Shown here: positions 47,160-60,400 of the stretch, in pieces
Position numbering within the stretch: position 1 is the stretch's first letter
How the letters are laid out: the number at the start of each line of letters is the position of its first letter
Assembly (NCBI GenBank): GCA_028826165.1
Contig: JAPDFW010000044.1
Location: forward strand, 658,774-722,773
Source of the DNA: Anaeramoeba ignava
Taxonomy: Eukaryota > Metamonada > Anaeramoebidae
Reading direction: 5' to 3'
Length of the DNA stretch: 64,000 bases
The notes under the pieces: generated by a model
The model's input: the letters and a program-made list of their open reading frames with translations, nothing else
Database searches by the model: none
What the model was told of the DNA's origin: nothing
Translations under genes and position numbers: made by a program

Positions 47160-50100
47160 ATGGATCTATTAATAAAATTTCAAAGTGAATCAGAAAGAGT
47201 AAAATTTGTTTCATTTCATCCAACAAGACCATTAATAATAGCAGCACTTCACGACGGAGAAATTCAACTATGGGATTATGAACTGAAGATATTACTAACC
47301 AAATTCAAGAAACACGAAGGAGCAGTTCGAGGAATAGATTTTCATCCAACTCAACCATTATTTGTATCAGCAGGAAACGATTCACTGATTTCAATTTGGA
47401 ATTACAAAGAAAGAAAGCACTTGTATTACCTAGAAGGACACACGGATTACATCAGAACGGTTCAGTTTCATAAGGAATTCCCGTGGATTTTGAGTTGTTC
47501 TGATGACCAAACAATCCGCATTTGGAACTGGCAAAATCGCACTTGCATTTCCGTTTTAACTGGTCATAATCACTTCGTCATGTATGCTGCTTTCCATCCA
47601 AATCAAGACCTGATTTTATCAGCTTCCCTCGACAATACCATCCGCATTTGGGATTTTTCGGGGTTGAGATTAAAATATTCTTCTCTTGAAAATCAAAGTG
47701 ATTTTTCAATTGGTGCAAACACTTTGTCACAATTACAAAAAAACTTATTCGGAAATTCGGAAGTGGAGCTTAAGTTTATCCTTGAGGATCACGAACAGGG
47801 CGTGAACTGGGCTTCGTTCCATCCCCGTCTGCCGCTGATTGTGTCCTGTTCCGATGATAGAACGTTGAAATTGTGGAAAATATCCGATTCACAAGTGATT
47901 TTACTTGAAACTTTAACCGGTCACAGAAACAACGTCTGTGCAGCCATTTTTCATCCGAAAGAAGACTTGATTCTTTCAGATTCTGAGGACTCAACACTCC
48001 GCATTTGGAGCTTGGATAAGAAAATCAATATCAAGACATTTTCCAAGGATGACAATTCCTTTTGGTGTCTTGCAAATCATCCGACAGAAAGTTTATTTGC
48101 TGCTGGCCATGATAAAGGCTTTATTCTATTCAAATTGAGCAAGGAAAGACCAGCGTATTTTCCTCTCGAAAGAAATATTTTGTTCGTCAAAAATAATTCT
48201 ATTATGAATTACAATATAAAAGATCATTCGCAAAACATTGTTTCAAAATCATCGCAAAAAATCGATCAAAAAAATCTGTTCGGACTTCATTACAATAAAT
48301 ACGAGAAATTAATGCTTCTTGAGTTCAACGATAACTTCGAGCTCATTAGACTGTCCACGAATGAGACAAACAGGAGCCACAGAGGCTCGGGCGGATCTTG
48401 TATTTGGATTTCAAGAGATAAAATTGGTGTTTTGAGCCAAGACAACAAAATATTGCTCAAAAATTTGCAGAATCAAATCACAAAAACCATATCCTTACCC
48501 GACGATATTTCGACAAATACTCCCAAGGAAATCACCCACAATCTCGGCAAAATAACAAGGATATTTGCAGCAGGATTTGGGATGATTTTGCTTCGAACAG
48601 TGAGCAAAATATATCTTCTTGACATTCAACAAAAGAAAATATTATCAAGCATTTCCGCCAAAAGAATCAAGCAGACAATTTGGTCTGAAGACATGAACTA
48701 TTTGGCGCTCATAGGCGCATTTGAGATTATTATTTGCGATAAAAAACTGAAGCAAATTGCAACTATTGAAGAGAAAATTCGAATCAAAGGATATTGTTGG
48801 AGCAAAAGCAACGTTTTCTTCTACACAACTCTACACCATTTCAAATACTGTCTTTCCAACGGAGACTACGGCATAATCAAATCAATCGACAAATGCATCT
48901 ATTTAGTTGCTGTCGATAATAACGCCGCCTTTTATTTCGATAGAATTGATGATGGAATCCGAATCATGTTGTTTGATTCAACTGAAGTTGCGTTGAAATC
49001 AGCAATCATAAACAACAAAATGGAAGACGTTGTTCCGTTGCTGAGGAACAAAACCATCACAAGCAGAGCGTTTATTGAGTATCTCACAAAGCACGGCCAT
49101 CCTGAAATCGCCTTGCATTTTGTGCAGAATGAAAAAACAAAATTTGAACTTGCTCTCCAATGCGGAGACATCCAAAACGCTCTCGATTCTGCAAAGAAAA
49201 TCGACCACAGAATCTATTGGCAAAATCTCGCAAAAGAAGCCTTGAAACAAGGCAATGTGGATATTGTTGAAAATTGCCATTTGAGAAACGAAAATATTTA
49301 CGGATTGATTTTTTTGTATTCAATAACTGGAAATTTCGATAAATTATCAAAACTCCCAAAAATTGCAGAAATGAAAGACGATTTACTTTCTCATTTCCAA
49401 GCTGCTTTATTTCTCGGAAGTCCCGAAGAAAGAATCAAAACCTTAGTCAAATCAAACCAGCTCAATTACGCGTATTTAACCGCAAAAACTTATGGATTAA
49501 CAGAAGAAGCCGAGAAAATACAAGCTTTAATCGAACAGAAAAATAAGAACGTTCCTGATCAATTTGAACCAAAATCAAAGGAGTTAATAACAACTCCAAC
49601 ACCAATTTTACATCAAACAAATTGGCCGTTATTAACTGTTTCTCGTGGAATCACTTATTCAACTTTTGCAAAAGATAATGTTATCGAAGATGATAAACCA
49701 CAAGAGAATATCGTTATTGAGGGTGAATGGGATATTCCCGAACTCGAAGAAAGTAAAACTGAAAATCAAATACAAACAAATGAACCGCAAGAAAACGAAG
49801 AAAATGATTGGATAGATGGAAATGAAATTGATCTCTTGGAAATCACTGAAAATATCGACAAATCAATTGATTCATCTCAAAAATCAGAAAAAGAGATATT
49901 TGTTGCTCCGATTCACGGCAAAATGAGTCATGAATCTTGGATAGGCTCTTCAAATATTCCTGCAGAATATGTTGCCGCTGGACATTTCAAAACTGCAATG
50001 GATTTGCTCAACTCACAAATTGGAATCGTGAATTTCAATCCAATGAAAAATTTGTTTCTTTCTTTGTTTCTTTCTGCTCATGATTCCTTGCAAGCATTCC

Positions 50101-50825
50101 CCAATATTATTGATATTAATTATGAGAATTGCGATCAAATCACCAAAAAAACATTTTCAAGTCCATTCACAATACAAAAGATGAAGAAATTGATTCAAGA
50201 AGCACTTAACCTGACAACATCAGGAAAATTTTTGGAAAGTATGAAAATTTTCGAATTAATTCTCGTTCAAATTCCTTTAATGATTTTAAACGATCCTTCT
50301 GAAGTCAATGAAGTGAAGAAGATGATTGTTTTGAGCAAAGAATATCTGAGCGGATTGAAACTAGAACAAAAGAGAAAAGAGCTCCAAAACAATCCAAAAA
50401 GATCGTTAGAAATGTCATGCTATTTTACACATTGCAATCTTCAATTAAATCACTTGATTCTTAGTCTTCGTTCAGCAATGCTATTGAGTCTGAAAGAAAA
50501 AAATCACATCAACGCATTATCATTTGCAAAACGCATTTTGGAATTGGGAGCAAGTAAGGATTTATCAGACAAAGCAAGAAAAGTTGTTGTTTATTGCGAG
50601 AAAAATCAATCAAATGCTTATCAATTAAATTATGATGAAAGAAATCCTTTTGTTTTATGTTGTTATTCTTTTGAACCAATTTATCGTGGAAATGATAGTG
50701 TGGATTGTCCTTATTGCGGTGCTTCTTATTTACCTAAATATTCAAATCAACTTTGCAATATTTGCCAAATGAGTAAAATTGGAATAAAGGATTTAAAAGG
50801 ATTAACACTTCTTAAAAAAATTTAA
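47160..50825 (+). CDS. COPA: coatomer subunit alpha (COPI coat)
   Basis: A single exon of 1221 residues, the normal size. Residues 1 to about 320 are a WD40 propeller opening F-Q-S-E-S-E-R-V-K-F-V-S-F-H-P-T-R-P, with G-H-T-D-Y-I-R-T-V-Q-F-H and W-I-L-S-C-S-D-D-Q-T-I-R-I-W-N-W as in alpha-COP. A second propeller, a helical solenoid (P-E-I-A-L-H-F-V, E-L-A-L-Q-C-G), an acidic linker and the C-terminal domain (R-N-P-F-V-L-C-C-Y-S-F-E-P-I-Y-R-G) follow. COPA forms part of the coat for Golgi-to-ER transport and reads dilysine signals. The C-terminus also has C-P-Y-C and C-N-I-C pairs that could bind zinc. The frame is unbroken over 3.7 kb. Confidence 0.95.
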   Translation: MDLLIKFQSESERVKFVSFHPTRPLIIAALHDGEIQLWDYELKILLTKFKKHEGAVRGIDFHPTQPLFVSAGNDSLISIWNYKERKHLYYLEGHTDYIRTVQFHKEFPWILSCSDDQTIRIWNWQNRTCISVLTGHNHFVMYAAFHPNQDLILSASLDNTIRIWDFSGLRLKYSSLENQSDFSIGANTLSQLQKNLFGNSEVELKFILEDHEQGVNWASFHPRLPLIVSCSDDRTLKLWKISDSQVILLETLTGHRNNVCAAIFHPKEDLILSDSEDSTLRIWSLDKKINIKTFSKDDNSFWCLANHPTESLFAAGHDKGFILFKLSKERPAYFPLERNILFVKNNSIMNYNIKDHSQNIVSKSSQKIDQKNLFGLHYNKYEKLMLLEFNDNFELIRLSTNETNRSHRGSGGSCIWISRDKIGVLSQDNKILLKNLQNQITKTISLPDDISTNTPKEITHNLGKITRIFAAGFGMILLRTVSKIYLLDIQQKKILSSISAKRIKQTIWSEDMNYLALIGAFEIIICDKKLKQIATIEEKIRIKGYCWSKSNVFFYTTLHHFKYCLSNGDYGIIKSIDKCIYLVAVDNNAAFYFDRIDDGIRIMLFDSTEVALKSAIINNKMEDVVPLLRNKTITSRAFIEYLTKHGHPEIALHFVQNEKTKFELALQCGDIQNALDSAKKIDHRIYWQNLAKEALKQGNVDIVENCHLRNENIYGLIFLYSITGNFDKLSKLPKIAEMKDDLLSHFQAALFLGSPEERIKTLVKSNQLNYAYLTAKTYGLTEEAEKIQALIEQKNKNVPDQFEPKSKELITTPTPILHQTNWPLLTVSRGITYSTFAKDNVIEDDKPQENIVIEGEWDIPELEESKTENQIQTNEPQENEENDWIDGNEIDLLEITENIDKSIDSSQKSEKEIFVAPIHGKMSHESWIGSSNIPAEYVAAGHFKTAMDLLNSQIGIVNFNPMKNLFLSLFLSAHDSLQAFPNIIDINYENCDQITKKTFSSPFTIQKMKKLIQEALNLTTSGKFLESMKIFELILVQIPLMILNDPSEVNEVKKMIVLSKEYLSGLKLEQKRKELQNNPKRSLEMSCYFTHCNLQLNHLILSLRSAMLLSLKEKNHINALSFAKRILELGASKDLSDKARKVVVYCEKNQSNAYQLNYDERNPFVLCCYSFEPIYRGNDSVDCPYCGASYLPKYSNQLCNICQMSKIGIKDLKGLTLLKKI

Positions 50826-50867
50826 ACTTTAAAAAAATTTTAAAGCAAAAATAATAAAAATTAAATT

Positions 50868-50919
50868 TTCATTTTCATTTTCATTTTCATTTTTTTCTTT
50901 TCTTTTCTTTTCTTTCAAA
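50868..50919 (+). promoter_or_regulatory. leader of ankyrin-BTB 3 with repeated TCATTTT units
   Basis: Four consecutive TTTTCA units are followed by TTTTTTCTTTTCTTTTC and the start codon at 50920. The last TCA is 31 nt upstream of the start codon. Confidence 0.4.
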
Positions 50920-53900
50920 ATGGAATCAACTCAAAAAATTTTTCGAAATATTGATTTTGAATTTGTTCAATTTGCACTTTCTTTAAATCAAAATGATGCA
51001 CAAAAAACGATCGAATTCATTTCAAATGAAAAAAATTCAGAAAAAGTGTTTCAATTAATTGATTCATTGAAAAACAAAGAAAAAGAAAAAGAAATTTTAG
51101 TAAAAGATATAATCCAAAGTATTGAAAACAAAGATGTGAATCAAGTTGAAAAATACATTACAATTTGGAAAAAAATAAAAGGAATTCAAATGATTGATGC
51201 TTTTGATTACAATTCGTTACTTCATATTGCTTGTTTGAAAAATTCTGGATTGGAGATTATTAAATTACTTATTGGAAGTGGAGCAGATGTTAATTTTATG
51301 AATGATAATAAACAAAATGTTCTTCATGTTGCTTGCAAAAATGGAAATTCAATGGATATCATTAAATTGTTATTGGAAAAGAAGCCTTTAATAACAAAAG
51401 ATAAATTTGGTTCTACACCTCTTATTTGGGCTCTTTCTAAAAATCCAAATTATGAAATTATTGATTTATTATTAAAATATGGAGAAGATCCAAAAATTAG
51501 AGTATAAATCAAAATTCATTTATAAAATTAAATTCATTTATAAAATTAAATTCATTTATAAAATTAAATTCATTTATAAAATCAAAATTAAATTCATTTA
51601 TAAAATTCATTTATAAAATTAAAATTAAAATTCATTTATAAAATTAAAATAAAATTCATTTATAAAATTAAAATTAAATTCATTTTTAAAATTAAATTCA
51701 TTTATAAAATTCATTTATAAAATTAAAATAAAATTAAAATCAAAATTCATTTATAAAATAAAATTCATTTTTAAAATTCATTTATAAAATTAAAATTCAT
51801 TTATAAAATTCATTTATTGGTTTGTTTGCTTTAGTTCCAAAAAATGTCCCTTTTCTTCTTGGCTATTAAAAATCAAGCAGATCATAAAACATTGAAAATT
51901 TTACTTGATCACGGACTAGATCCAAAAGAAATTTTCCAAGATAAAACAGCAATTGATTTCGCAATATTGCACCAAAGTTCTTTGGAAGTGATCCAATTTC
52001 TTCACCAAAATGGAGTTGATGTAAAAAGAAAATCAAAAGCAGGATTTAATTGTCTTTATTTTTTACTTGTGAAAAAAGTTAATTCTCCAGAAATTTGTGA
52101 TTTTCTCATATCTGTTGGAATAGATATTTTGGAAGAAAAAAATACACTGCTTGAAGTCGCACTGGAGAAAGGAGTTGGTAATTCTGTTTTAGAAGTAATG
52201 GTTTCTAAAATCACAAAACAACAACTGGAAAGATACACTGAAAAGAAAAAAGGAAATCCTTTATTGAATATCGCACTTGAACACCAAAGAAAATATGGAA
52301 TCATTAAATCATTGATTGAACTTGGATGTCTTGTTAATGAAAAAAATTATAGAGGAAAAACATCCCTTTATTTCGCAATTGAAAAGAAAGCAGATCTAAA
52401 CACAATTAAATTACTTATTGATTCGGGGGCAAATATCAAAGAAACAGAAGAAAAAACAGAAAAAAAAAAAGGTCTTCGATTACCATCCATATTGACAACA
52501 GCAATCGCACATTCACGTGAAGTTGAGGTTATCAAATTGCTGACTGATTCAGGTGTTCAAATTGAAGACCAAAATTTAGTTGCTGCCTTCAAAAAGGATA
52601 TGAAAGTATTCTTGCATCTCCTCAGCATCAAAACAGATTTCAGTTTTGAATCAAACTTGTCGATGATAATCAGCTTTGATTGCGATTTGGATTTCGATAA
52701 AATCAAGTTTCTTGCTGACCATATGAAGGATATCAATTATAAGTCAGATTATCAAAACACCATCCTGCATTTATTATGTAAGACACCGTACATCAGCCCC
52801 GAAATTCTTGAATATCTCATTTCAAAAGGAGTTGATTTAAACGCAGTTAACGAACAAGGAAATCTTCCTTTCTTCTATTTATTCGGATTTCGCAAAAGAG
52901 TTCCAGAAGAGAAAATTGAGAAATTGGTGGATATCTTTTTTGGAAAATGGAATGAATATCGATTACTATGATCCACAAGATAAAATCGTACTTGATAAAC
53001 AAGATTTCTTGGATTGATGCTCCACTTGGTTGTTGGAAGAAGATGCTACCAAAATTTGGTGAGTTATCAAAAGAAAAAAAAAGAAAAATTATCTTATTCT
53101 TTTCCTTTCTTGTTTTTGTTCGAAATTTGTAGAATTTGTTGATCCTTTAAGTCCGAAAATGAGATCTCCAGTTGATGAAAGATATATGACCTTAAGAACA
53201 GAAGCAGACAGTTATGACAAAGAATACATGGATGGTACAAGAGAATTACTCCAATTACTGAAACATTACACAAGCTTTAGTGATGATTTTAACAAATTAT
53301 TCAAATCAGGTTTATTTCCGGATTTGGAGATTAAATTTGCAGATGAAGAAATTGCTCAGGTTCACAAATTGATTATATCAGCAAGAATTGGAAAAGAAAA
53401 ATTGGAAGAATTTATAGAGTTTTGTAAAAAGAAGACGAAAAAAGATCTAAAGTTTTTGTTTCAATGGATTTATTCAGGTTATATCGCAGATTTCGATTTT
53501 GAAGAAGAATTGTTTGCTGATTATGAGAAATTTTGTGGAGAAAACAAAAACGATTCTTATGTGATTTATGAGAGATATGACAAGGTTGTTGAGATTTTGG
53601 AGAATGAAAGGAAAAACAATTTGAATTCAATTCTCGACAATTTGAATGAGATTGGGGTTTTGAAAACAAAAGAGGAATTGATCAAGAAAACACAATCAGA
53701 TGGATTGAGAAAAGATATCTCAAAGTTATTTTATGAGGATGAAACAAAGGATTTTAAGATCATTTGCGAAGATGAAGAAATTAAAGTTCACAAACTCATT
53801 TTAATTGCTCGTTCAGAATTATTTTATGGAATGTTTTTGAATGTGAATGATGATTCAAATCAAGTAAATGATTATAGTGGGAAGAAAAAACAATCAATTA

Positions 53901-54061
53901 AAGAATTTATTAAGTTTTTGTATTTCGATAAAATTGATATGAATATTTCAGAAGAAATAATTGAAGAATTTTATGATTTTGATAAATATTATCAATTAAA
54001 TGAAAAATCCGTTTTTCCTTTACTTTTAGAAGATTTAAAAAGGCAAAGAAATTTAAATTAA
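50920..54061 (+). CDS. ankyrin / double-BTB protein 3
   Basis: Best model: exons 50920-51501, 51835-52926, 53004-53058 and 53133-54061 give 885 residues with every phase matching. Ankyrin repeats include L-L-H-I-A-C-L-K-N-S-G-L-E-I-I-K-L-L-I, V-L-H-V-A-C-K-N-G and T-I-L-H-L-L-C. A linker (W-I-D-A-P-L-G-C-W-K-K-M-L-P-K) leads into two BTB-like domains, D-L-E-I-K-F-A-D-E-E with V-H-K-L-I-I, and D-F-K-I-I-C-E-D-E-E with A-R-S-E-L-F-Y-G-M-F-L-N-V. The tail is the same module found in ankyrin-BTB 1 and 2 and in the RCC1-BTB pair. The second intron (52927-53003, donor GTGGAT) is the least certain; without it the frame would break there. The first intron is a minisatellite. Confidence 0.82.
51502..51834. 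repeat. minisatellite intron in ankyrin-BTB 3
   Basis: Units close to aaaattcatttataaaatta are repeated across nearly the whole intron, between donor GTATAA and a T-rich acceptor GCTTTAG. The exon join in phase 0 restores a complete ankyrin repeat. Confidence 0.85.
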
Positions 54062-54476
54062 GACAAGAAAAACAACAAGAAAAAGCAAAAACAAAACTTG
54101 TCTGATTTCTTCTTTTTTTTAATAATTTTTAATCATTTTTAATAATTTTTAATAATTTTTAATAATTTTTAATAATTTTTAATAATTTTTAATAATTTTT
54201 AATAATTTTTAATCATTTTTAATAATTTTTAATCATTTTTTTCCTTTTTTCGATCAACTTCAAAATAAAAAGAATAAAAATAAATTTAATAAGACTTAAT
54301 AATAAAAATAATTTCCAAATTAAATTTATAAACAAAAAGCAAATTCCACTTTTTTTACTTATTTTTTTTTTATTTAAAAATTAATTAAAAACAAAATTTT
54401 TTTTTTTTCCTTTTTTTTATTCTTTTTTTTTTTTTATTTTTATTTTTCATTTTTTTATTTTTAAAATAAATAAAAA
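54062..54476. repeat. spacer with 10-bp repeat, and leader of RNF213-like gene
   Basis: About a dozen copies of the 10-bp unit TTTTTAATAA (some with C for the last T/A step) lie at about 54115-54240. T-rich DNA then ends in TTTTTCATTTTTTTATTTTT at about 54443-54462, 28 nt before the start codon at 54477. No gene is seen. Confidence 0.7.
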
Positions 54477-57400
54477 ATGAATAAAAACCAAACACCAGTT
54501 ACATTAATTGCAGTTAAAAAAGGAAAACCAAAACTTAAATACAAAGATCCAAATCAAGAAACAAAGCCTATTGGACAAGATTTTGAATCAAATCATGTTC
54601 ACTTTTATACCTTTTATTTTTCAGAAAAAGAACTTAATTACACATTTGAAAAAGAAAAAGAAAATGAAAACGAAAACGAAAATGAATTCAAACAAATTAA
54701 GATTACAGAATCAAAGATTATTTTTGATTTCGATGAAAAAGATTCAAAAAAATATGGAACAAGAGTTATTGATGCAGTTATTGATTATTCAACTCCAAGT
54801 GAAAAAAAAATATTGAAAGAAAGGCATTGGGAATTTTTCTTTGAATTTCTTAATCAATTCTCAAAAAAAGGATTTCAAACAAAACAAAGTTCAAAAGTTA
54901 CTTTCAAATCAAAACCAGAAAATATTGTTAAAATTCTTTTCGTTCTTGGATTAAGATACAGTAAATCAACTCTGAAGAAAATTTTCAAAGAAAGTAAAAA
55001 AGATGATTTAATTGAATGCAATAAACAAATCATTGAACTTTATCAAAAAAAAGAATATCCTGATGTTTTTAATATTTTCACTAATTTTCTTTCTGAATTA
55101 AATCAAAATTACAAAGAATCAAAAAAAATCATTTTTTTTCCTCTTTTCATTACTTTCAAAAAGGAATTCACAAATCCAAATAGTATTCAACAAAAAGATC
55201 TTGGAATTCTCTTTTCTTTTTATGCAAAGTATCACTCAACAATTTCTGAACTTTCAAAAAAAGTTTTAATCAAGATTTTTGGCAAATCATTAAAGTTCAA
55301 AAACACAAATTGGTTCGATTTTATTAACATAATTCTAAAAAAAGAATTGATAATAAATCTCTTTTTAATCCCAAATTTCCAGAATAATTTGAAAAATACA
55401 ATTTTCCCTAATTTATTGGAATGCTTTCAATTTTGGGTGAATTTGTACAATTTTGTTACAAGTCCAGAAATGAGGAAAATCAGAGATCTAAGAAGTGCTA
55501 TTATGCAAATAGCAAGTATATTGCCTGATATTGCTAGTCATTCTCTTTTTAATCAATCCTGTTTGAAAAATGAAAAAAGAAGTTATATTGAAAAATTATC
55601 TGATTTAGTTACAATTTTCCAAAGATAAAAGTTATTATGAATACAGCAATAAATAAAATCAAAAACAACGATGAAAGATTAGAATTTTTTGATAAATTAG
55701 ATGAAAAAGCAAAAGAATTCTATTCGATGGATTTAACAAATGATTTCCAAAATGTTTCAAAAAAACAATTTTTAAGATTTCTTCCAATAAAAATCCAATT
55801 AGAAAGTTGGAGCGAACATTTATTGAATGAAAGAAAAAAATTAGAAGACAGTCCTTTTGATGAAATTATCCAAAATAAAGAAGGTTTACCAAAAAGATGG
55901 ATGAATATAATTATTCTATTTTTGCAATTCAATACTTCAAATCCTAAAAACAATTTATTATATCCAAAAAATCCAAATAAAAATGAAATTAATTTGGCTC
56001 ATAATCTTAAAGAAAAATTGGAAAAATATCAAAAAGAAATCTACAATTATTTTATCAAATTACAAGATCCAAAACAAGCTAAAATGAATGATTTGAAAGA
56101 ACTTTGAAGACAATGAAAAGAATTTGAAAGTATTATTTCCTTTCTTCCAAGAAAATTTGAAAAAAAAAATCCAAAAAAACAAAAAAATTTACTTAAAACT
56201 TATTGAGGAACTTTCTCCAATCAAAGATTTATTACTCAAATTTGATGAAGAGAAGATTAATCAAAAATTTCCAAATTGGAAAAAAATTGACACAATGAAA
56301 ATTACAATCGATCAATTCAAACAATTCATTAAAACATTAAAGGAAGAAAAAGATACTTGGTTTAACATTATTTTATATTCTATAAGTTTTTTCTATCAAG
56401 AAAAATTAACAAAAAATATTGAATCTAAAGAAAATGAAAATTTAAGTATTGATCAAATTTTAAGTAAAGTAAAAAGTGAATGGGAAAAACTGGATAAAAA
56501 GATTTAAACAAAGATCCAAATTTAGAATATATAAACACTGAATTTCCAATAGCAAAAGAAGAATATCTTGATAAAGATTATACAAAATTTCAAACATATA
56601 ACGAACAAAATCAATCTGAACAAAAAAAGGAATTCATAACAAAAAAACAAAAACAGAATTCAAGAATTTTTTGAATTTAGGAAAATAATCAATAGAATTG
56701 ATCCTTTAATTAAATTTTGTGAAATTTTTATTCAAAACAAAAATGATGAAGAATTATCAAATATCAAAAATTTGAAACAAAATTGGCAACAAAATAAACT
56801 TTCTGAAATTACAAATTTAAAACAAAATATTGAAAAAACTTTGAAAGTTAATATTCAAATGCTCGATTTGATAAATGATTTATTTCCTAATCAAGATGAA
56901 AAAGATCAAACAATAATTAAATGGATAAAAGAAGAATTAAAAGAAAAAACTATTGATAATTTAAAAAAAGAAATTCAAAAAATCAATATAGCTAATGATG
57001 ATGATTTAAATCAAACAAAGAAATATCTAATTAATTTTATTGATATTTTCAATCCTTTCTTTACAAAAACATTTCAAAGATTTTGATTCAATAACAAAAC
57101 AATTCTCAAAAATTCAAAAAGAAATGGAGGAAAAGATAAAAAAAACTAATTTCAAATTATTAGTCAAAAACTTCCCTTTATTAAAAGAACAAAATATTAA
57201 AGAATTATCAGATACTTTAAGTGATAAAATTGAAAAAATTTTCAAAAACGGATCCAAAATTATTTTTAGACTTGAAGAACCAATTTTTCAATGCCAAATT
57301 AATGAAGAAAAAGAAATACTTAATTTTGAAGATTTCATAAGTATGTGGAGAGTTGCTTTAAACAAAAAGAATAAAAGTCAAAGTCAAGCACTTGATGAGA

Positions 57401-60400
57401 ATCTAAATGAAGATAAAGAATTTTCATTATTAAGACAATTTGAAGTTCTTTTTGAAACAATTCAATCAATTAATACATATTTAGAAAAGTTTATTCCAAT
57501 AAAGTATTATAAACAAATTCCAGGAATTAATGAAGAAATTAAAATCAATGAAGATGATAATACTTATTCAGCAAAAATGGAAGAATTGGAAAAAAATATC
57601 AACCAAGCTTTAAAAAATTGGGAAGAAGATAGTAAAAATATTTCAAAAGAGCAATTATCAGGAATTTTATCAACAAATCAATTACTTTTAGTTTCAACTC
57701 CTTTATTAAATATTCAAGAAAAAAATAAAGTGATTTATCCAATCTTAAAATTAATTTTTGGAAAAAAAAGATCTGTTCCACAAGAAATTTTACACAATAT
57801 TATTAGCCAACAAACCGATAATTGGATAAATTCTTCTACAGGATTTTTCAATTTAATCAAAAATAATTTTACTTGGCCAATAATTAAGAATTCTTTAAAC
57901 GAAATCAATATACAATCTAGAACAAACTTGAGCAATGAACTTATCAAACAAATTAACAAAAGGGATGGAAACATATCAAATCCAAAAATATTTATTAAAG
58001 AAGTGAAAACAGATTCATTTATTCACAATGAAGTTACCATGATTTATTATTTATATTCAAATTATTTGCCACAAAGAGAACAAATTCTTTTTTGTGATTC
58101 AAATACAACTGTGGGAGATGTGAAGAATTTTTTCTCAATTTATAAGTATTATAACGAAGAATATTCTAATTCTAAAAAACAAACATATCAAGAAGAAGAA
58201 AAGGTTATTTTTTCTATTATAAATGCAACATTATTATCCCAAACAAGCCAAAGTGAAGTTATTTCTCAAATAAGATCAATTAATTTCATAACACATTTCC
58301 CATTAACTATTTTTGTTTTGGAAGGAGAACAAAATGCATTTTTAATGAGTCAATTACAAGAAGGAAAATTGATTATTAATTTAGAAAATGATTCAATTCT
58401 CAATGAAATTATTAAAAAATCAACATTTTTCCATCATTTCAAGGTTTTTTATTCACAAAATGAAGGAGATGGAAAAAGTTATCAAATTAGAAAATTTTGT
58501 AATTCTCAAAATGATAACATTGATTACAAATATTATCTTATTCAACTTACAACAGGAGAAATACAAGAATTGATTGTTGAATTGAATAAAATCCCAATAG
58601 AAAAGAAAAACGAAAATGAAGAATTATTTATTCATATTGAATTTCCAACTGAATGTTCATTACAAATGACAGATTCTCTTTGGCAATTATCAATGTGGGG
58701 TTCTATTGAAGATAGACAAGCAAAAGATCCTTATAATATTTGTTGGACTTTACCTCCAAATGCAAAACTTTTTTTTGAAATTCCAAGTCAAAATGATATT
58801 TGGAAATATTTTTATCCACTTCAAAAATTTCAACCAAAAGAATGTTCATGTTCTGTAAATGAAATTAAATTCAAAATGTATGAAGTTGATGATCAAAAAA
58901 AAATTCAAGAAATTGATGATAATGATTTGAAAAAAGTTGCAAATCTTCTTATTGAAACTCAAAATAACACTTTATTCAATAATTTCCAAAATTTGGATAA
59001 TTGGAAACAAAAATTATCAACACAAAATCCTGATCCAAACTCATTTTTCAATAAATCTCAACACATCATACAAATCATTTCAAATCAATTAAATCCTAAT
59101 TACAATTTCCATAAATCTTTTAGATTATTTTATCAATTTTGGAATTCATTAAAAAAATTTATCAATTTAATTCTTAATTGGGAAATTTATGATGATGAAG
59201 ATGAAGATGATTATAACAATGATAATTCACAACAAATATCGTTTATAAGAAGACAAGAAATTATTAGATGTTGGATGTTTTCTGTTGCCAGATTAAATCT
59301 AATTTCCTTTTTTTCAACAAAAGAAGGTGTTTTTGATAATTTTTATTCATTCATTCTTAATTTACAATTTCAAAATGGGAATCCAATTTCAATTTATAAT
59401 CCAAATATTTTTGGTTCAGTTGGAGAAGTTGGATTATTTATTAAAGATAATTTTGATAATTCCAATTTACTTGAGTTTGAAAGAAATTTACATTCACAAT
59501 CAATTTCAGATCCTAATTTTAATTTGGGAGGTTCAATTTCAAATAATGTAAATGATCTCAAAACTGAATATAAAAAAATGTTGGATTTTTTTAGTTTTCT
59601 AAATTCAAATAAGCCGCAAAAAAATGAGAATAGTGATAACGAGAGTAGTGATGATGAAAATGATAATAATAATAACAAAGAAAATAATGAAAATGATACA
59701 AGAAAAGGAAAATATGTTCTTACATTTGATAATCTTTCCAAAATGATGTTCATTCAATTTAGAATGTTTACTGGATTTTCATTAATTATAAGTGGAGAAA
59801 CTGGATGTGGAAAAACTGCATTAATTGAATATTTATTTCGAGATATTTTAAATTATCAATTTAGTAAATTCAATTCAGAAGAAGAATTAAATGAAAATGA
59901 AAAAGAAAAAAATCATTTCATTACATTTAATGTAAATGGAGGAACAACAAAAGAAAAAATTAAGAAATTAATTAAAAAATCTAAAAAAATTGGAAAACAA
60001 AATCAAGTTGTTTTATTTTTTGATGAATTGAATACTGCACCTAAATATTGTATTCCTATTTTCAAATATTTGTTTATTGATCGATTATTTGAAGGCAAAA
60101 AAATACCATCAAACATTAAATTTATTGCAGCAATTAATCCATATAGAGAAAGAAAATCAAAAGCAATTTCTGAAAATCAAAATAATGAAAGATCAAAATA
60201 ATGAAAATCAAAATAATAAAGATCAAAATAAAGAAGAAGAGGTTTGTGGATTACTTTTTGATTATGGAGATAAAAAGAATAAAGAACAAGAAGAAATTAG
60301 AAATGCTGTTTATCGAGTTCATAAAATTCCAAATTCATTAGAAAATAGTGTTCTTAGTTTTGAATCATTAAAATCAACACAAGAAAAAGTATACATTTCC

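Noticed and set aside
52927..53058. Apparent double frameshift at the end of the ankyrin part of ankyrin-BTB 3
   Set aside because: A 77-nt intron (52927-53003) and a 55-nt exon (53004-53058) restore a continuous frame with matching phases, so frameshifts are not needed.
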